Assembly (NCBI GenBank): GCA_964478075.1 | Contig: CAYZGO010000014.1 | Span: 1 to 64,000, forward strand | Direction: 5' to 3' | Length of the DNA: 64,000 nt | Source of the DNA: DAOUEX01 sp034430235 | GTDB taxonomy: Bacteria > Chloroflexota > Anaerolineae > UBA2200 | Shown here: piece by piece, positions 1 to 8,153 of the stretch | Layout: each line of letters opens with the position of its first letter | Position numbering within the stretch: position 1 is the first letter of the stretch | Position numbers and translations under genes: made by a program | The notes under the pieces: generated by a model | What the model was told of the DNA's origin: nothing | Database searches by the model: none | Seen by the model: the letters and a program-made list of their open reading frames with translations, nothing else

Positions 1-155
1 AGCGTGGGCGGTACGGAGCCTACCCGCCAGTGGTGGTCATACAAGGTGGCACCCCCGCACCCAACAACATGCTACCGCCGTATTATCCCACCCAGGGAAT
101 GGCACACGAGCCTGTGCAACGGCAGTTCCACATCGTTGGCGGACACGAAGACTGA
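1..155 (+). CDS. C-terminal end of a protein that begins left of the window
   Basis: Reading from base 3 there is an open frame without stops up to the TGA at 153-155. It encodes about 50 residues rich in Pro and Gly, with a run PPVVVIQGG, then a Pro/Tyr stretch, and ends RQFHIVGGHED. The frame is open from the edge, and its stop lies just before the ribosome binding site of the next gene, which fits the tail of a co-transcribed upstream gene. I do not recognise the family. The low-complexity tail gives no function. Confidence 0.5.
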   Translation, partial: RGRYGAYPPVVVIQGGTPAPNNMLPPYYPTQGMAHEPVQRQFHIVGGHED

Positions 156-167
156 GCGAGGAGTGCG

Positions 168-461
168 ATGAACTTGAACATAAGACGGCACAGAAACGTC
201 CGCGTCTACGACGAGCCCATTGAGATGAAAGAGCGCCGTCACGGGTACATTCCGCAAGCCTTCCTCTGGCACGGGCATCGTTACTGTGTTCACGCTGTGG
301 AACGCTGTTGGACTGTCTTGAAGCGGCGACGTCGAAACGCGGGGAGACTTTGCTTTCTTGTGCATTGTGCCGAGGGGACGTTTGAGATATATCAGAACAT
401 AGCGGCGAACACTTGGCATCTGAGTAGAACGCAATGGCGCAAGAAGAAGAACTCATTGTGA
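168..461 (+). CDS. DUF6504-like small protein
   Basis: This is a 97-residue basic protein. The pattern Pro-x-x-Phe-x-Trp-x-Gly-x-x-Tyr-x-Val near residues 28-41, a Trp a few residues later, and a C-terminal Glu-x-Thr-Phe-Glu plus Trp segment resemble DUF6504. Proteins of that domain are often found near Y-family polymerase genes; no such gene is visible here. The ATG at 168 is preceded by GAGGAG at a normal distance, and the gene follows the previous stop by 12 bases, so an operon with its left neighbour is likely. The family call is from memory. The function is unknown. Confidence 0.55.
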   Translation: MNLNIRRHRNVRVYDEPIEMKERRHGYIPQAFLWHGHRYCVHAVERCWTVLKRRRRNAGRLCFLVHCAEGTFEIYQNIAANTWHLSRTQWRKKKNSL

Positions 462-495
462 GCGAGGTATCACGTCTGTGGATATGGAGGTTGAC

Positions 496-723
496 ATGAA
501 AACGGGTTTACTTTGGTTCGACGACAATCCCAAGGTGCCACTTGCCACCAAAATTGGGAATGCAGCACGGCGGTATCGGAAGAAATTCGGAAGATCACCC
601 AATGTGTGTTATGTGCACCCTCAGACTCTGTCGGGCGCAAAGAAAATGCCCGCACGTGTCAAGGTAATCAAGTTAGCTAGCATACAGCCCAACCACTTTT
701 GGATAGGAGTGAAATCCTCTTGA
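496..723 (+). CDS. Conserved small hypothetical protein
   Basis: The product is 75 residues and begins MKTGLLWFDDNP. It has a central segment GRSPNVCYVHPQTL and ends with NHFWIGVKSS. I recall similar short proteins in Chloroflexota, often beside DUF6504 proteins, but know no function. The ATG at 496 is preferred over the GTG at 478, because GGAGG lies five bases before it and the family-like sequence starts there. It follows the previous gene closely on the same strand. No membrane segment or known catalytic motif is visible. Confidence 0.6.
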   Translation: MKTGLLWFDDNPKVPLATKIGNAARRYRKKFGRSPNVCYVHPQTLSGAKKMPARVKVIKLASIQPNHFWIGVKSS

Positions 724-744
724 GTGCTCGGCGGCACTCAGAGG
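716..744. terminator. Hairpin between convergent genes
   Basis: CCTCTTGAGTGC and GCACTCAGAGG can form an 11-pair stem with one bulged T and a six-base loop. It sits where the plus-strand gene ending at 723 and the minus-strand regulator ending at 757 converge. There is no strong T run on either side, so it may only weakly terminate transcription, or act as an RNA end. Confidence 0.4.
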
Positions 745-756
745 CAACAAAGCCTG

Positions 757-1428
757 TTACGGCTTGGTCTCGAAGCGGTAACCCACCCCCCGCACGGTGC
801 GCAAGTACACCGGTGCTCTAGGTACATCCTCGATCTTTTCCCGAATCCAGCTCACGTGAACATACAGCGTCCTTTTATCGCCCAGGTAACTAGTGTCCCA
901 CACCTCTTTCATGATCTTTTTGTGGCTCAACACCTGGCTCGGATTGCTCATGAACATTTTGAGAAGCAGGAACTCTTTCGGCGTCAGACGATAGCGATGC
1001 TCCCCCTTGGTCAAACCGCGGCTCTGCAGATCGAGCACCAAGTCCCCACGGCGCAGAAAGCGCAAAGTGCCCTTCTTTCGTTTTCGCCGACGCTTCAGGG
1101 CATTCTCCACAGTCGCCAGCAATTCACGGAAGTCCAGGGGGTTAGTCAGGTACTCGACACCTTCAATCTCGTCGAGCTTGGCAGGGGACTCAGTAAGGGC
1201 AATGATAGGCACTGTCGTTGCATCGCGCAGAAGCCGGCACGTTTCTGATGCTTTCGTGTCAGAAGCGGGGATCTCGAAGATGACCAGGCTAGGCTTGTGC
1301 TTGCGTACTTGTCTGAGGGCCGCCTTGCGCTCCAGTATGTGGATGTCGTAACCTTTTTTCGATAGGTTCCTGCTGAGTAAGCCGGCAGTAAAACCTTCAT
1401 CCTCAATGATGAGGATCTCCTTAGCCAT
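757..1428 (-). CDS. OmpR-family response regulator with degenerate receiver
   Basis: The product is 223 residues: an N-terminal receiver (about 1-120) and a C-terminal winged-helix DNA-binding domain (about 130-222) with the family segments LTPKEFLLL and RTVRGVGYRF. The acidic pocket is present (IIEDE, residues 7-11) and Thr79 is kept. The phosphoacceptor Asp is replaced by Glu52 (VIFEIP) and the usual switch Lys is Asn96 (YLTNP). It may therefore act without phosphorylation; that is inference. No histidine kinase is adjacent. The start ATG at 1428 was chosen because the receiver begins there and AAGGA lies upstream. A promoter-like sequence lies about 90 bases upstream. Confidence 0.88.
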   Translation of the reverse strand: MAKEILIIEDEGFTAGLLSRNLSKKGYDIHILERKAALRQVRKHKPSLVIFEIPASDTKASETCRLLRDATTVPIIALTESPAKLDEIEGVEYLTNPLDFRELLATVENALKRRRKRKKGTLRFLRRGDLVLDLQSRGLTKGEHRYRLTPKEFLLLKMFMSNPSQVLSHKKIMKEVWDTSYLGDKRTLYVHVSWIREKIEDVPRAPVYLRTVRGVGYRFETKP

Positions 1429-1520
1429 GGTCAAGGTCCTTCCGATACTGGAGCACAAGAAGGTTAGCGACGAGAAAACCGCAGGGTATCCTGAGAAAGG
1501 GATTTTCTCTGGATGGTGCT

Positions 1521-1549
1521 ATTATACAACAGTAATCGTTTCCCTGCAA
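1521..1549 (-). promoter_or_regulatory. Sigma70-type promoter for the response regulator
   Basis: On the minus strand TTGCAG (1549-1544) and TATAAT (1526-1521) are separated by 17 bases. This leaves a leader of about 85 bases before the regulator start. The -10 box is perfect and the -35 box matches at four positions. Confidence 0.5.
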
Positions 1550-1616
1550 CAATCACATGGGAGAAGGCAATCAGCGAGCCAATGGATTGTCGATGGGTGT
1601 GGCGAACGGCAGGCGG

Positions 1617-1663
1617 AGAGACGTTGCGTGTGCAATCTCACCGCACGGTGAGGCAACGTCTCT
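1617..1663. repeat. Nested inverted repeat, REP-like
   Basis: AGAGACGTTGC at 1617-1627 pairs exactly with GCAACGTCTCT at 1653-1663. Inside it CTCACCG (1637-1643) pairs exactly with CGGTGAG (1646-1652). The region 1459-1810 otherwise holds two divergent promoters and no gene I can support. The outer arm resembles the palindrome at 12690-12715, so it may be a dispersed repeat. A regulator binding site is the alternative. Confidence 0.55.
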
Positions 1664-1727
1664 GCAATTGCCGCACGAACGGCTGGAAACCGGGATGCAC
1701 CCAAGGTGTAGCGATGAACGCGATGAA

Positions 1728-1756
1728 TTGACTTTACCGCCCAATCGATGTATCAT
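1728..1756 (+). promoter_or_regulatory. Sigma70-type promoter for the FtsB-like gene
   Basis: TTGACT at 1728-1733 and TATCAT at 1751-1756 are 17 bases apart. A start near 1763 would give a leader of about 48 bases to the ATG at 1811. Confidence 0.55.
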
Positions 1757-1810
1757 TAGTACAGGCTAGCTTGTTACGTGGTAAGTGTTGAATGCCAAGG
1801 GGTCTGGAGA

Positions 1811-2230
1811 ATGAAGGACAAAACACGGCGTTTGCCTCTTCCACCAACTGATATCATCACTGTCCTGGTTTCCATGGGTGCCGTTTTCTTCATCCTGGCA
1901 TTCGGCGGCAAGGCACTGGAGGCCTATCGCTTGCAGCGGCACAATGCGATGCTGGACACCGAAATTGCGGCGCTCGAGGAGGAGCAGGAGCAGCTTCAGG
2001 AACGCCTGGAGTACGTGAAATCGCCAGAATATGCGGAGAAAGTTGCGCGTGAGCAGTACAGATGGGCCAAACCCGGTGAGAATCTTATCATCCCCATTTT
2101 CCGACGACGCCCCGTTGTGGCAGCGACCCCAACTGCATCGTCTCAACCTGAAGCCGGGACGAGGGGTAGCGCCCAGGCAGCTTCCCATTGGCTGGATTGG
2201 TTGAATCTGCTGACGGGCTCATTTGACTAG
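1811..2230 (+). CDS. FtsB/DivIC-like septum protein
   Basis: The product is 139 residues with a short cytoplasmic N-terminus. One membrane helix spans about residues 15-36. A Leu/Glu-rich coiled coil follows (about 42-72), then the family-like end SPEYAEKVAREQYRWAKPGE. This matches the septum formation initiator family, which bridges early and late division proteins. A Pro/Ala/Ser tail of about 50 residues follows. The ATG at 1811 is used; a GTG at 1778 is possible but lacks a ribosome site. The initiator tRNA gene follows directly, and its promoter overlaps this stop codon. Confidence 0.75.
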   Translation: MKDKTRRLPLPPTDIITVLVSMGAVFFILAFGGKALEAYRLQRHNAMLDTEIAALEEEQEQLQERLEYVKSPEYAEKVAREQYRWAKPGENLIIPIFRRRPVVAATPTASSQPEAGTRGSAQAASHWLDWLNLLTGSFD

Positions 2231-2250
2231 GACTCAATTCTCAGTATAAT
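2223..2250 (+). promoter_or_regulatory. tRNA promoter
   Basis: TTGACT (2223-2228) and TATAAT (2245-2250), 16 bases apart, lie 12 bases before the initiator tRNA. The -35 box overlaps the last codons of the FtsB-like gene. Confidence 0.65.
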
Positions 2251-2261
2251 ACCGGACACAA

Positions 2262-2333
2262 CGCGGGGTGGAGCAGTGGCAGCTCGTTGGGCTCATAACC
2301 CAAAGGTCACAGGTTCGAGTCCTGTCCCCGCTA
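2262..2333 (+). tRNA. Initiator tRNA-fMet (CAU)
   Basis: It folds into a full cloverleaf with anticodon loop CTCATAA. The anticodon stem carries the three G:C pairs typical of initiators (GGG and CCC), and the first base C faces T at position 72, so that the end pair is unpaired. The T arm is GGTTCGAGTCC. CCA is not encoded after A73. Confidence 0.93.
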
Positions 2334-2351
2334 CTTCTTTTCACGTCTGAT

Positions 2352-2426
2352 GGCGGCGTAGCTCAGCGGTAGAGCAGGGGACTCATAAGCCCTTGGTCGC
2401 TAGTTCAACTCTAGTCGCCGCCACCA
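2352..2426 (+). tRNA. tRNA with CAU anticodon (elongator Met or lysidine Ile2)
   Basis: Acceptor arms GGCGGCG and CGCCGCC pair fully, and the loop is CTCATAA. The 3' CCA is encoded. The segment TTGGTCGCTAGTTCAA, and the A after GAGC, resemble tRNA-Ile2, whose C34 is changed to lysidine by TilS, more than E. coli elongator Met. The two cannot be separated safely by eye. Confidence 0.9.
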
Positions 2427-2431
2427 AGCAA

Positions 2432-2463
2432 GGGCCCTTTTCCGTATCTGGAAAGGGCCTTTT
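2432..2463 (+). terminator. Intrinsic terminator after the tRNAs
   Basis: GGCCCTTTTCC and GGAAAGGGCC form a G/C-rich stem with loop GTATCT, followed by TTTT. It starts six bases after the second tRNA. Confidence 0.85.
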
Positions 2464-2584
2464 CGCTTGTGAGTGATTCTCAGATGCTGTTTCTGTTGTA
2501 TGAAATATGCTTTCGTTCTGACTGTCGAGAACAGACAGTGGGCAACAACAAGACAGGTGTGGGCCTCGTACCCGAGTTGCGATT

Positions 2585-2613
2585 TTGACATACCAAGCAC
2601 TCCAGCTTATAAT
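2585..2613 (+). promoter_or_regulatory. Consensus sigma70 promoter
   Basis: TTGACA (2585-2590), a 17-base spacer and TATAAT (2608-2613) are a perfect match to the consensus. Transcription should start near 2620, about 385 bases before the aconitase gene. Confidence 0.75.
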
Positions 2614-2619
2614 GTAATT

Positions 2620-2807
2620 GTAGGCGCTGAAGGCGCACGGGCGCGCTGTTTTCTTTGCCAACTTGTGATATGGATACCGATGACTGGTTCCGTGCGATGG
2701 GGCACAACTGGCATGCTGGAAGCGAAGGACCTTCTCTAACCCTGGAGAAGAGCTTTTCGCCAGCAGCGAGCCTCGAGCTGCCGGAAATGGCATCTTCGAG
2801 GCTTTTT
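2620..2807 (+). ncRNA. Structured leader RNA or independent small RNA with terminator
   Basis: Between the promoter and 2807 the RNA can form three hairpins in a row. In the first, GCCAACTTGTG (2657-2667) pairs with CACAACTGGC (2703-2712). In the second, TGCTGG (2714-2719) pairs with CCAGCA (2760-2765), enclosing CGAA/TTCG and CTTCTC/GAGAAG. The third is GCCTCGA (2770-2776) with TCGAGGC (2796-2802), enclosing GCC/GGC and followed by five T. The last is a good intrinsic terminator. The RNA is about 188 bases. It matches no class I can recognise (no T-box, tmRNA or SRP core motifs). It could be a riboswitch controlling the citrate lyase operon or a free RNA. No coding frame here is convincing. 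Confidence 0.45.
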
Positions 2808-2874
2808 CTTGCGCCAAATACCGTGACTACTCGCAGACGGGAATCCAGTGGTTCGCCACAGTAGAAATCAATGG

Positions 2875-2956
2875 GTGTCATTCTGCCTCGAGAGAAGAGA
2901 TTCTTCGGCCGTCGCCTCTGGCGAGACTTTCAGCCTTCGGCCTCAGAATGAGACAC
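2875..2956 (+). repeat. Multi-hairpin palindromic element before the aconitase gene
   Basis: GTGTCATTCTG (2875-2885) pairs with CAGAATG...ACAC (2944-2956). Inside lie three small hairpins: GAAGA/TCTTC, TCGCC/GGCGA and a GCC-TTC-GGC loop. The whole looks like a four-way junction. Elements with CATTCTG ends and CAGAATGA ends are, from memory, frequent dispersed repeats in Chloroflexota. It may also act in the long leader of the operon. Confidence 0.5.
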
Positions 2957-3005
2957 TATCAGAATCACTGTCGCAGACCGCTGGACAAGCAGATGAGGAG
3001 GTCCA

Positions 3006-4955
3006 ATGGGTAAGAACATAGTGCAGAAGATCTTGGAAGGACACGTTGTCGAGGGGAGACTTGAACCCGGTACGGAAATTGGTATCAAGATAGATCAAAC
3101 ACTGACCCAGGATGCAACCGGCACCATGGCATACCTGCAATTTGAGGCTATGGAGGTTCCAAGAGTTAAGACAGAACTGTCGGTCAGTTACGTTGATCAC
3201 AATACCGTCCAGATCGGGTTCGAGAACGCCGATGACCACAGATACCTTCAGACCGTGGCGGCGAAATATGGCATCATCTATTCGAGAGCGGGGAATGGGA
3301 TTTGCCACCAGGTGCACCTAGAGCGCTTTGGCAAGCCTGGCAAGACACTCCTTGGCTCCGATTCTCATACGCCTACGTGTGGCGGTATTGGGATGATCGC
3401 CATTGGTGCTGGCGGGCTCGACGTCGCAGTGGCGATGGCTGGCGGCCTATTCTATCTGACTTGTCCCCGCGTGATCAAGATCAATCTACGTGGGAAGCTC
3501 AAACCGTGGGTTGCTGCGAAAGATGTCGTGCTCAAGATACTGGAGATCTTTACTACAAAGGGCAACGTTGGTTATGTGTTTGAGTACGGTGGGGAGGGAA
3601 TAGGAACACTAACCGTCCCTGAAAGGGCGACAATAACGAACATGGGTGCTGAATGCGGCGTGACTACATCTGTTTTCCCCAGCGATGAGGCGACGAGAGC
3701 GTTTCTCAGAGCACAGGGGAGAGAAGGAGATTGGGTTGAAACTAAGGCTGATGAAGATGCAGTGTATGACAAAGTAGTGGACATTGACCTTGGTGAGGTT
3801 GTTCCACTTGCTGCCTGTCCTCACAGTCCCGGGAACATAAAAGCGGTACGGGAATTAGAGGGCATGGAGGTTGATCAAATCTGCATTGGAAGCTGCACCA
3901 ACTCGTCGTACAAAGACTTGATGACGGTTGTACGGATATTGAAGAACAGAAAGGCTCATCCGAACGTGAGCGTTGTTGTTGCGCCAGGATCGCGGCAGGT
4001 ACTGGAGAACATAGCAAGGGAGGGAGGCCTTACCGATCTCATATCAGCGGGAGCGAGAATTGCTGAACCCGCTTGCGGTTTCTGCATTGGCAACAGCCAA
4101 TCACCAATGACTAACGCAGTATCCATAAGAACGAGCAACCGTAATTTCCTGGGGCGTTCTGGGACAAAAAGCGCCCAGGTATATCTTACGAGCCCCGAAA
4201 CTGCAGCCGCTGCTGTCATTACCGGCAAGATGACCGATCCCCGTGACCTCGAGGGAATGGGGATAGAGCATCCAGAGATCAAGATGCCGGCCAGGTTCTA
4301 TATTGACGACAGTATGTTTATACATCCTTCAGAGCATCCCGAGAGAGTTGAGATATACAGAGGACCCAATATCGGTGATCCGCCTTCGAGCACGCCCTTG
4401 CCAGAGACAGTTCGCGGTGAGATCACAATCAAGGTGGGTGACAAGATTACCACGGATCACATCATACCTGCAGGCAGCAAGATGAAATACCGCTCCAATG
4501 TTCCCAAGTATTCAGAGTTTGTGTTTGAGATCGTCGATTCCACATTTCACGACAGGGCGGTGGAAATCCGTGATGCAGGAAAGCACAACGTCATCGTTGG
4601 CGGCCTGAGCTATGGACAGGGGTCATCTCGTGAACATGCCGCGCTTTGTCCGATGTACCTGGGAGTGAAAGCTGTAATCGCCAAGTCACTGGAACGAATC
4701 CACAAGGCCAATCTCGTTAACTTTGGGATCATTCCACTGACGTTCAAGAAGGATAGCGACTACGATGGCATAGATCAGGGAGACGAGATAGAAATCCCGA
4801 ACATAAGAGCCATCATCAAAAAAGGAGGAAAACTCATCGCAAGGAACAAATCGAAGGGGACCGAATTTGAGGTTGACTGCGACCTGTCGAGTAGAGAGAA
4901 AGAGATCATTCTCGCAGGTGGCACGCTCGCGTATATGAAAAAGCGATCTGCGTAA
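3006..4955 (+). CDS. acn: Aconitate hydratase, Aquifex-type
   Basis: It interconverts citrate and isocitrate through cis-aconitate, using a 4Fe-4S cluster in the cytoplasm. The product is 649 residues. This is the short single-chain form with the swivel domain at the C-terminus (about 470-640), unlike the roughly 890-residue AcnA/AcnB. Cluster ligands are Cys297 (GSCTNSS), Cys357 and Cys360 (CGFC). The segments GSDSHTPTCGG and GSSREHAA are also typical. The ATG at 3006 has AGGAGG four bases before it. It is the first gene of an operon with both ATP-citrate lyase subunits and isocitrate dehydrogenase. Arg codons AGA/AGG look more frequent than in the genes to the right, which may point to transfer. 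Confidence 0.95.
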   Translation: MGKNIVQKILEGHVVEGRLEPGTEIGIKIDQTLTQDATGTMAYLQFEAMEVPRVKTELSVSYVDHNTVQIGFENADDHRYLQTVAAKYGIIYSRAGNGICHQVHLERFGKPGKTLLGSDSHTPTCGGIGMIAIGAGGLDVAVAMAGGLFYLTCPRVIKINLRGKLKPWVAAKDVVLKILEIFTTKGNVGYVFEYGGEGIGTLTVPERATITNMGAECGVTTSVFPSDEATRAFLRAQGREGDWVETKADEDAVYDKVVDIDLGEVVPLAACPHSPGNIKAVRELEGMEVDQICIGSCTNSSYKDLMTVVRILKNRKAHPNVSVVVAPGSRQVLENIAREGGLTDLISAGARIAEPACGFCIGNSQSPMTNAVSIRTSNRNFLGRSGTKSAQVYLTSPETAAAAVITGKMTDPRDLEGMGIEHPEIKMPARFYIDDSMFIHPSEHPERVEIYRGPNIGDPPSSTPLPETVRGEITIKVGDKITTDHIIPAGSKMKYRSNVPKYSEFVFEIVDSTFHDRAVEIRDAGKHNVIVGGLSYGQGSSREHAALCPMYLGVKAVIAKSLERIHKANLVNFGIIPLTFKKDSDYDGIDQGDEIEIPNIRAIIKKGGKLIARNKSKGTEFEVDCDLSSREKEIILAGGTLAYMKKRSA

Positions 4956-5001
4956 GGTCAATAACACGCGTTGATTAAAGGTTGGAGGATGCAGGAGAAT
5001 C

Positions 5002-6285
5002 ATGGCACAGCGAGGTGTTAGAGAGTTTGATGCCAAGCGAATGCTGGCACAATACTGGTCAGAATACGTCAGCAAAGAGTTCAGCTATCCAGGCCGGGTT
5101 GCGCTTGTCACACCTGAGACCAACTTTGGTGACCTGGGGAAAGAGCATCCCTGGTTAGCAAGGGAGAGATTGGTAGTAAAGCCTGACCAGCTCTTCGGGA
5201 AACGAGGGAAGCATGGTCTCATCAAAGTCAACGCTACTTTTGATGAAGCCAGGCAATGGATACAAGAGCATATGAATAAGCAAGCCACGGTTGGACAGGT
5301 CACCGACAAGCTGACGCATTTTCTCGTTGAACCATACCTGCCCCATACAGAAGAGTTCTATGTCGCGATCAAGAGCGAGCGAGAGGGGAACGCGATTTAC
5401 TTCTCGAATCACGGCGGTGTTGACATAGAAGAGGTTTGGGATACGGTTGCAACGATCCACGTCGGCATTGATGAGGATGTCGAGCACGTGGACATTGAAT
5501 CCAGACTCCCAGATGACACGCCAGCGGATAAACGAAAGATGTTTGCCGACTTTGTAAAAGGCTTGTTCAGGTTCTACGTGGAGCTTGGGTATGCGTTTTT
5601 GGAGATCAATCCATTTGCAGTGTCCGATAACAAGATTGTGCCCTTGGATCTCACAGCAAGGATTGATGACACCGCTCACTTTGAATGTGCGAACAAGTGG
5701 GGTGATTTGTCTTTCCCTGCTCCTTTCGGCAGAAAGCTCTCGAAAGAGGAAGAATACATCAAGGCCATGGATGAGAAAAGCGGGGCTTCGCTAAAGCTCA
5801 CAGTCCTTAACCCGCAGGGCAGGGTTTGGACTATGGTTGCAGGCGGCGGAGCAAGTGTCGTCTATACGGACACGATAGTTGATCTTGGTTACGGGAAAGA
5901 GCTTGCGAACTATGGAGAATACAGTGGGAATCCTTCTACCGACGAGACCTACGAGTATGCCAGGACGATTCTAGACCTTATTACGCGGGAGAAGGATCCT
6001 CAAGGAAGGCCCAAGTTCCTGCTGATCGGCGGTGGCATAGCAAACTTTACGGATGTGGCGAAAACTTTCCAGGGTATAGTCACGGCCCTACGCGATTACA
6101 AGGAGAAGCTCATCAGCACAAATGTTAAGATTTTTGTTCGCCGAGGGGGTCCAAACTATCAGGAGGGGTTACGGATGATGGAAGAGTTGGGTAAGGATCT
6201 CGGTGTGCCCATAGAGGTGTATGGCCCGGAAACGCATATGACCCGCATCGTAGAAATGGCTCTGGGCAGTGAGCAGGCAAGGTGA
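5002..6285 (+). CDS. aclB: ATP-citrate lyase, ATP-grasp (small) subunit
   Basis: With AclA it cleaves citrate plus CoA and ATP to acetyl-CoA and oxaloacetate, the hallmark reaction of the reductive TCA cycle. At 427 residues it is close to the small subunit of Chlorobium (about 400). The N-terminal half is ATP-grasp like: it carries LVVKPDQLFGKRGKHGLI and, later, FLEINPFAV, as in succinyl-CoA synthetase beta. The C-terminal citrate-binding domain has VAGGGASVVYTDT and LIGGGIANF. It starts 46 bases after acn, and AGGAG precedes the ATG. It ends eight bases before the AclA start, which implies coupled translation. Confidence 0.93.
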   Translation: MAQRGVREFDAKRMLAQYWSEYVSKEFSYPGRVALVTPETNFGDLGKEHPWLARERLVVKPDQLFGKRGKHGLIKVNATFDEARQWIQEHMNKQATVGQVTDKLTHFLVEPYLPHTEEFYVAIKSEREGNAIYFSNHGGVDIEEVWDTVATIHVGIDEDVEHVDIESRLPDDTPADKRKMFADFVKGLFRFYVELGYAFLEINPFAVSDNKIVPLDLTARIDDTAHFECANKWGDLSFPAPFGRKLSKEEEYIKAMDEKSGASLKLTVLNPQGRVWTMVAGGGASVVYTDTIVDLGYGKELANYGEYSGNPSTDETYEYARTILDLITREKDPQGRPKFLLIGGGIANFTDVAKTFQGIVTALRDYKEKLISTNVKIFVRRGGPNYQEGLRMMEELGKDLGVPIEVYGPETHMTRIVEMALGSEQAR

Positions 6286-6292
6286 TGACCAG

Positions 6293-8152
6293 ATGACGAA
6301 GAAGAGAGCAGACTATATCCTGTTTGACAAGGACACGACGGCGATAATATTCGGATATCAGCGAAACGCAATTCAGCGCATGCTTGATTTCGACTATGCC
6401 TGTCGGAGGGAAAAGCCATCTGTGGCCTGCATTGTCAATCCCACTCGAGATGGCTTCCACAAATGCTTTTGGGGAACTACTGAAATACTGATACCCATGT
6501 ATCGAACGCTCAAGGAAGCGACCGAGAATCACCCTGATGCAGATGTAATGGTGAATTTCTCATCCTTCAGATCTGCGTATCCCACATCCAAAGAGGCCTT
6601 GGAGAGCGCTACAATCCGCACGGTAGCTATTATCGCAGAAGGTATACCTGAACATAGAACTAGAGAGTTAATAGAGATTGCTCAGCAAGGCAATAAATGG
6701 ATCATCGGGCCTGCCACAGTTGGTGGGATCGCAGCGGGTGCATTCAGGATTGGCAACACCGCTGGGATGCTCGACAACATCATTGCATCTCGACTGCATA
6801 GACCGGGCAGCGTTGCTTATGTCTCCAAATCCGGGGGGCTGTCAAATGAGCTGAACAATATCATTGCCCGCAACAGCGATGGCGTGTACGAGGGAATCGC
6901 CATCGGCGGAGACCGGTATCCTGGCTCCCCGTTCGTCCAGCATCTGCTCAGATACCAAGCTAACCCCGACATCAAAATGATGGTATTGCTCGGAGAGGTC
7001 GGTGGTGTTGACGAGTATGAGGTAGTTGAGGCGCTGGAGGATGGACGGATAACGAAACCACTTGTTGCTTGGTGTATCGGTACCTGTTCCAAAGTGTTTC
7101 CTGCTGAGGTACAGTTCGGTCATGCGGGCGCACGAGCGGGCGCGGAAGGGGAGACTGCTGACGCGAAGAACAAGGCCCTAAGGGGAGCTGGAGCCATCGT
7201 GCCGAACTCCTTTGATGACTTTGATGCGAGAATCAAGGAGACTTATGACAGACTAGTCCAGCAAGGCAAGTTGACACCCCGGCCTGATGTGGAACCGCCA
7301 AAGATACCCGTGGACTACAAGGCTGCTCTCCGCCAAGGAATGATACGACGTCCGACTGAGTTCATGAGTACGATTTCCGACGACCGTGGTGAAGAACTGA
7401 GGTACTGCGGTGTGCCTATCAGCGAGATATTCGAAGAAGACTATGGTCTGGGAGGAGTCATCGGGCTCTTGTGGTTTAAGAGAAAGCTCCCCAAGTGGGC
7501 TACGAATTTCCTTGAGATGGTCGTATTACTTACGGCTGATCATGGTCCAGCAGTGTCCGGGGCACACAATGCCATTGTGACAGCCCGAGCCGGCAAGGAT
7601 CTGATTTCATCGCTCGTCAGCGGCCTTTTAACCATCGGACCGCGCTTTGGCGGCGCTGTGAACGGTGCGGCAGAGGTATTCTCGGAGTACCATGATGCTG
7701 GCCATGCCCCAGAGTTCATGGTCAAGGACATGAAGAGGAAAGGGATCAACATCCAAGGCATAGGACACCGGATCAAGTCTGTGACCAATCCTGACAAGCG
7801 TGTCGAGCTCTTGAAAGACTATGCCAAAAAGCATTTTCCAATGACGCCCTATCTCGACTATGCCATTGAAGTGGAGAGGTTGACCACGGCGAAGCGAGGC
7901 AACCTTATCCTCAATGTAGACGGGTGTATAGGTGTGCTGTGTTGTGACATGTTGAGGAGCGTTGGCTATTCACCTGAGAAAGTCAGAGAGTTTGTGTCAG
8001 TCGGTGCCTTGAACGCTCTTTTCGTGCTTGGCAGAAGCATAGGATTCATGGGGCACGTCATGGATCAGAAGCGGCTTGGTGCCAGATTGTACCGGCATCC
8101 GTGGGATGACATTCTGTATATGATGCCCGACAAACCTGAGGAGGTGGAATAA
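6293..8152 (+). CDS. aclA: ATP-citrate lyase, large subunit with citrate synthase-like domain
   Basis: The product is 619 residues, close to the roughly 608 of Chlorobium AclA. The first 340 residues are CoA-binding and phosphohistidine domains like succinyl-CoA synthetase alpha. The active His is His277 in FGHAGARAG. Residues about 355-615 are the citrate synthase-like lyase domain, with TADHGPAVSGAHN, GIGHRIKS and FMGHVMDQ. The ATG at 6293 is chosen because AAGGTGA lies before it and the protein family starts there; a GTG at 6269 would overlap aclB. The stop lies one base before the icd start, so the four genes form one operon. Confidence 0.95.
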   Translation: MTKKRADYILFDKDTTAIIFGYQRNAIQRMLDFDYACRREKPSVACIVNPTRDGFHKCFWGTTEILIPMYRTLKEATENHPDADVMVNFSSFRSAYPTSKEALESATIRTVAIIAEGIPEHRTRELIEIAQQGNKWIIGPATVGGIAAGAFRIGNTAGMLDNIIASRLHRPGSVAYVSKSGGLSNELNNIIARNSDGVYEGIAIGGDRYPGSPFVQHLLRYQANPDIKMMVLLGEVGGVDEYEVVEALEDGRITKPLVAWCIGTCSKVFPAEVQFGHAGARAGAEGETADAKNKALRGAGAIVPNSFDDFDARIKETYDRLVQQGKLTPRPDVEPPKIPVDYKAALRQGMIRRPTEFMSTISDDRGEELRYCGVPISEIFEEDYGLGGVIGLLWFKRKLPKWATNFLEMVVLLTADHGPAVSGAHNAIVTARAGKDLISSLVSGLLTIGPRFGGAVNGAAEVFSEYHDAGHAPEFMVKDMKRKGINIQGIGHRIKSVTNPDKRVELLKDYAKKHFPMTPYLDYAIEVERLTTAKRGNLILNVDGCIGVLCCDMLRSVGYSPEKVREFVSVGALNALFVLGRSIGFMGHVMDQKRLGARLYRHPWDDILYMMPDKPEEVE

Positions 8153-8153
8153 A

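Noticed and set aside
2383..2881. Several 60-140 codon frames on both strands around the tRNA terminator and structured RNA.
   Set aside because: They have no family features or ribosome sites, and they cross the terminator or the hairpins.
2620..3005. A T-box, tmRNA, SRP RNA or RNase P RNA in the region before aconitase.
   Set aside because: Their conserved cores could not be found. The RNA is kept as unclassified.
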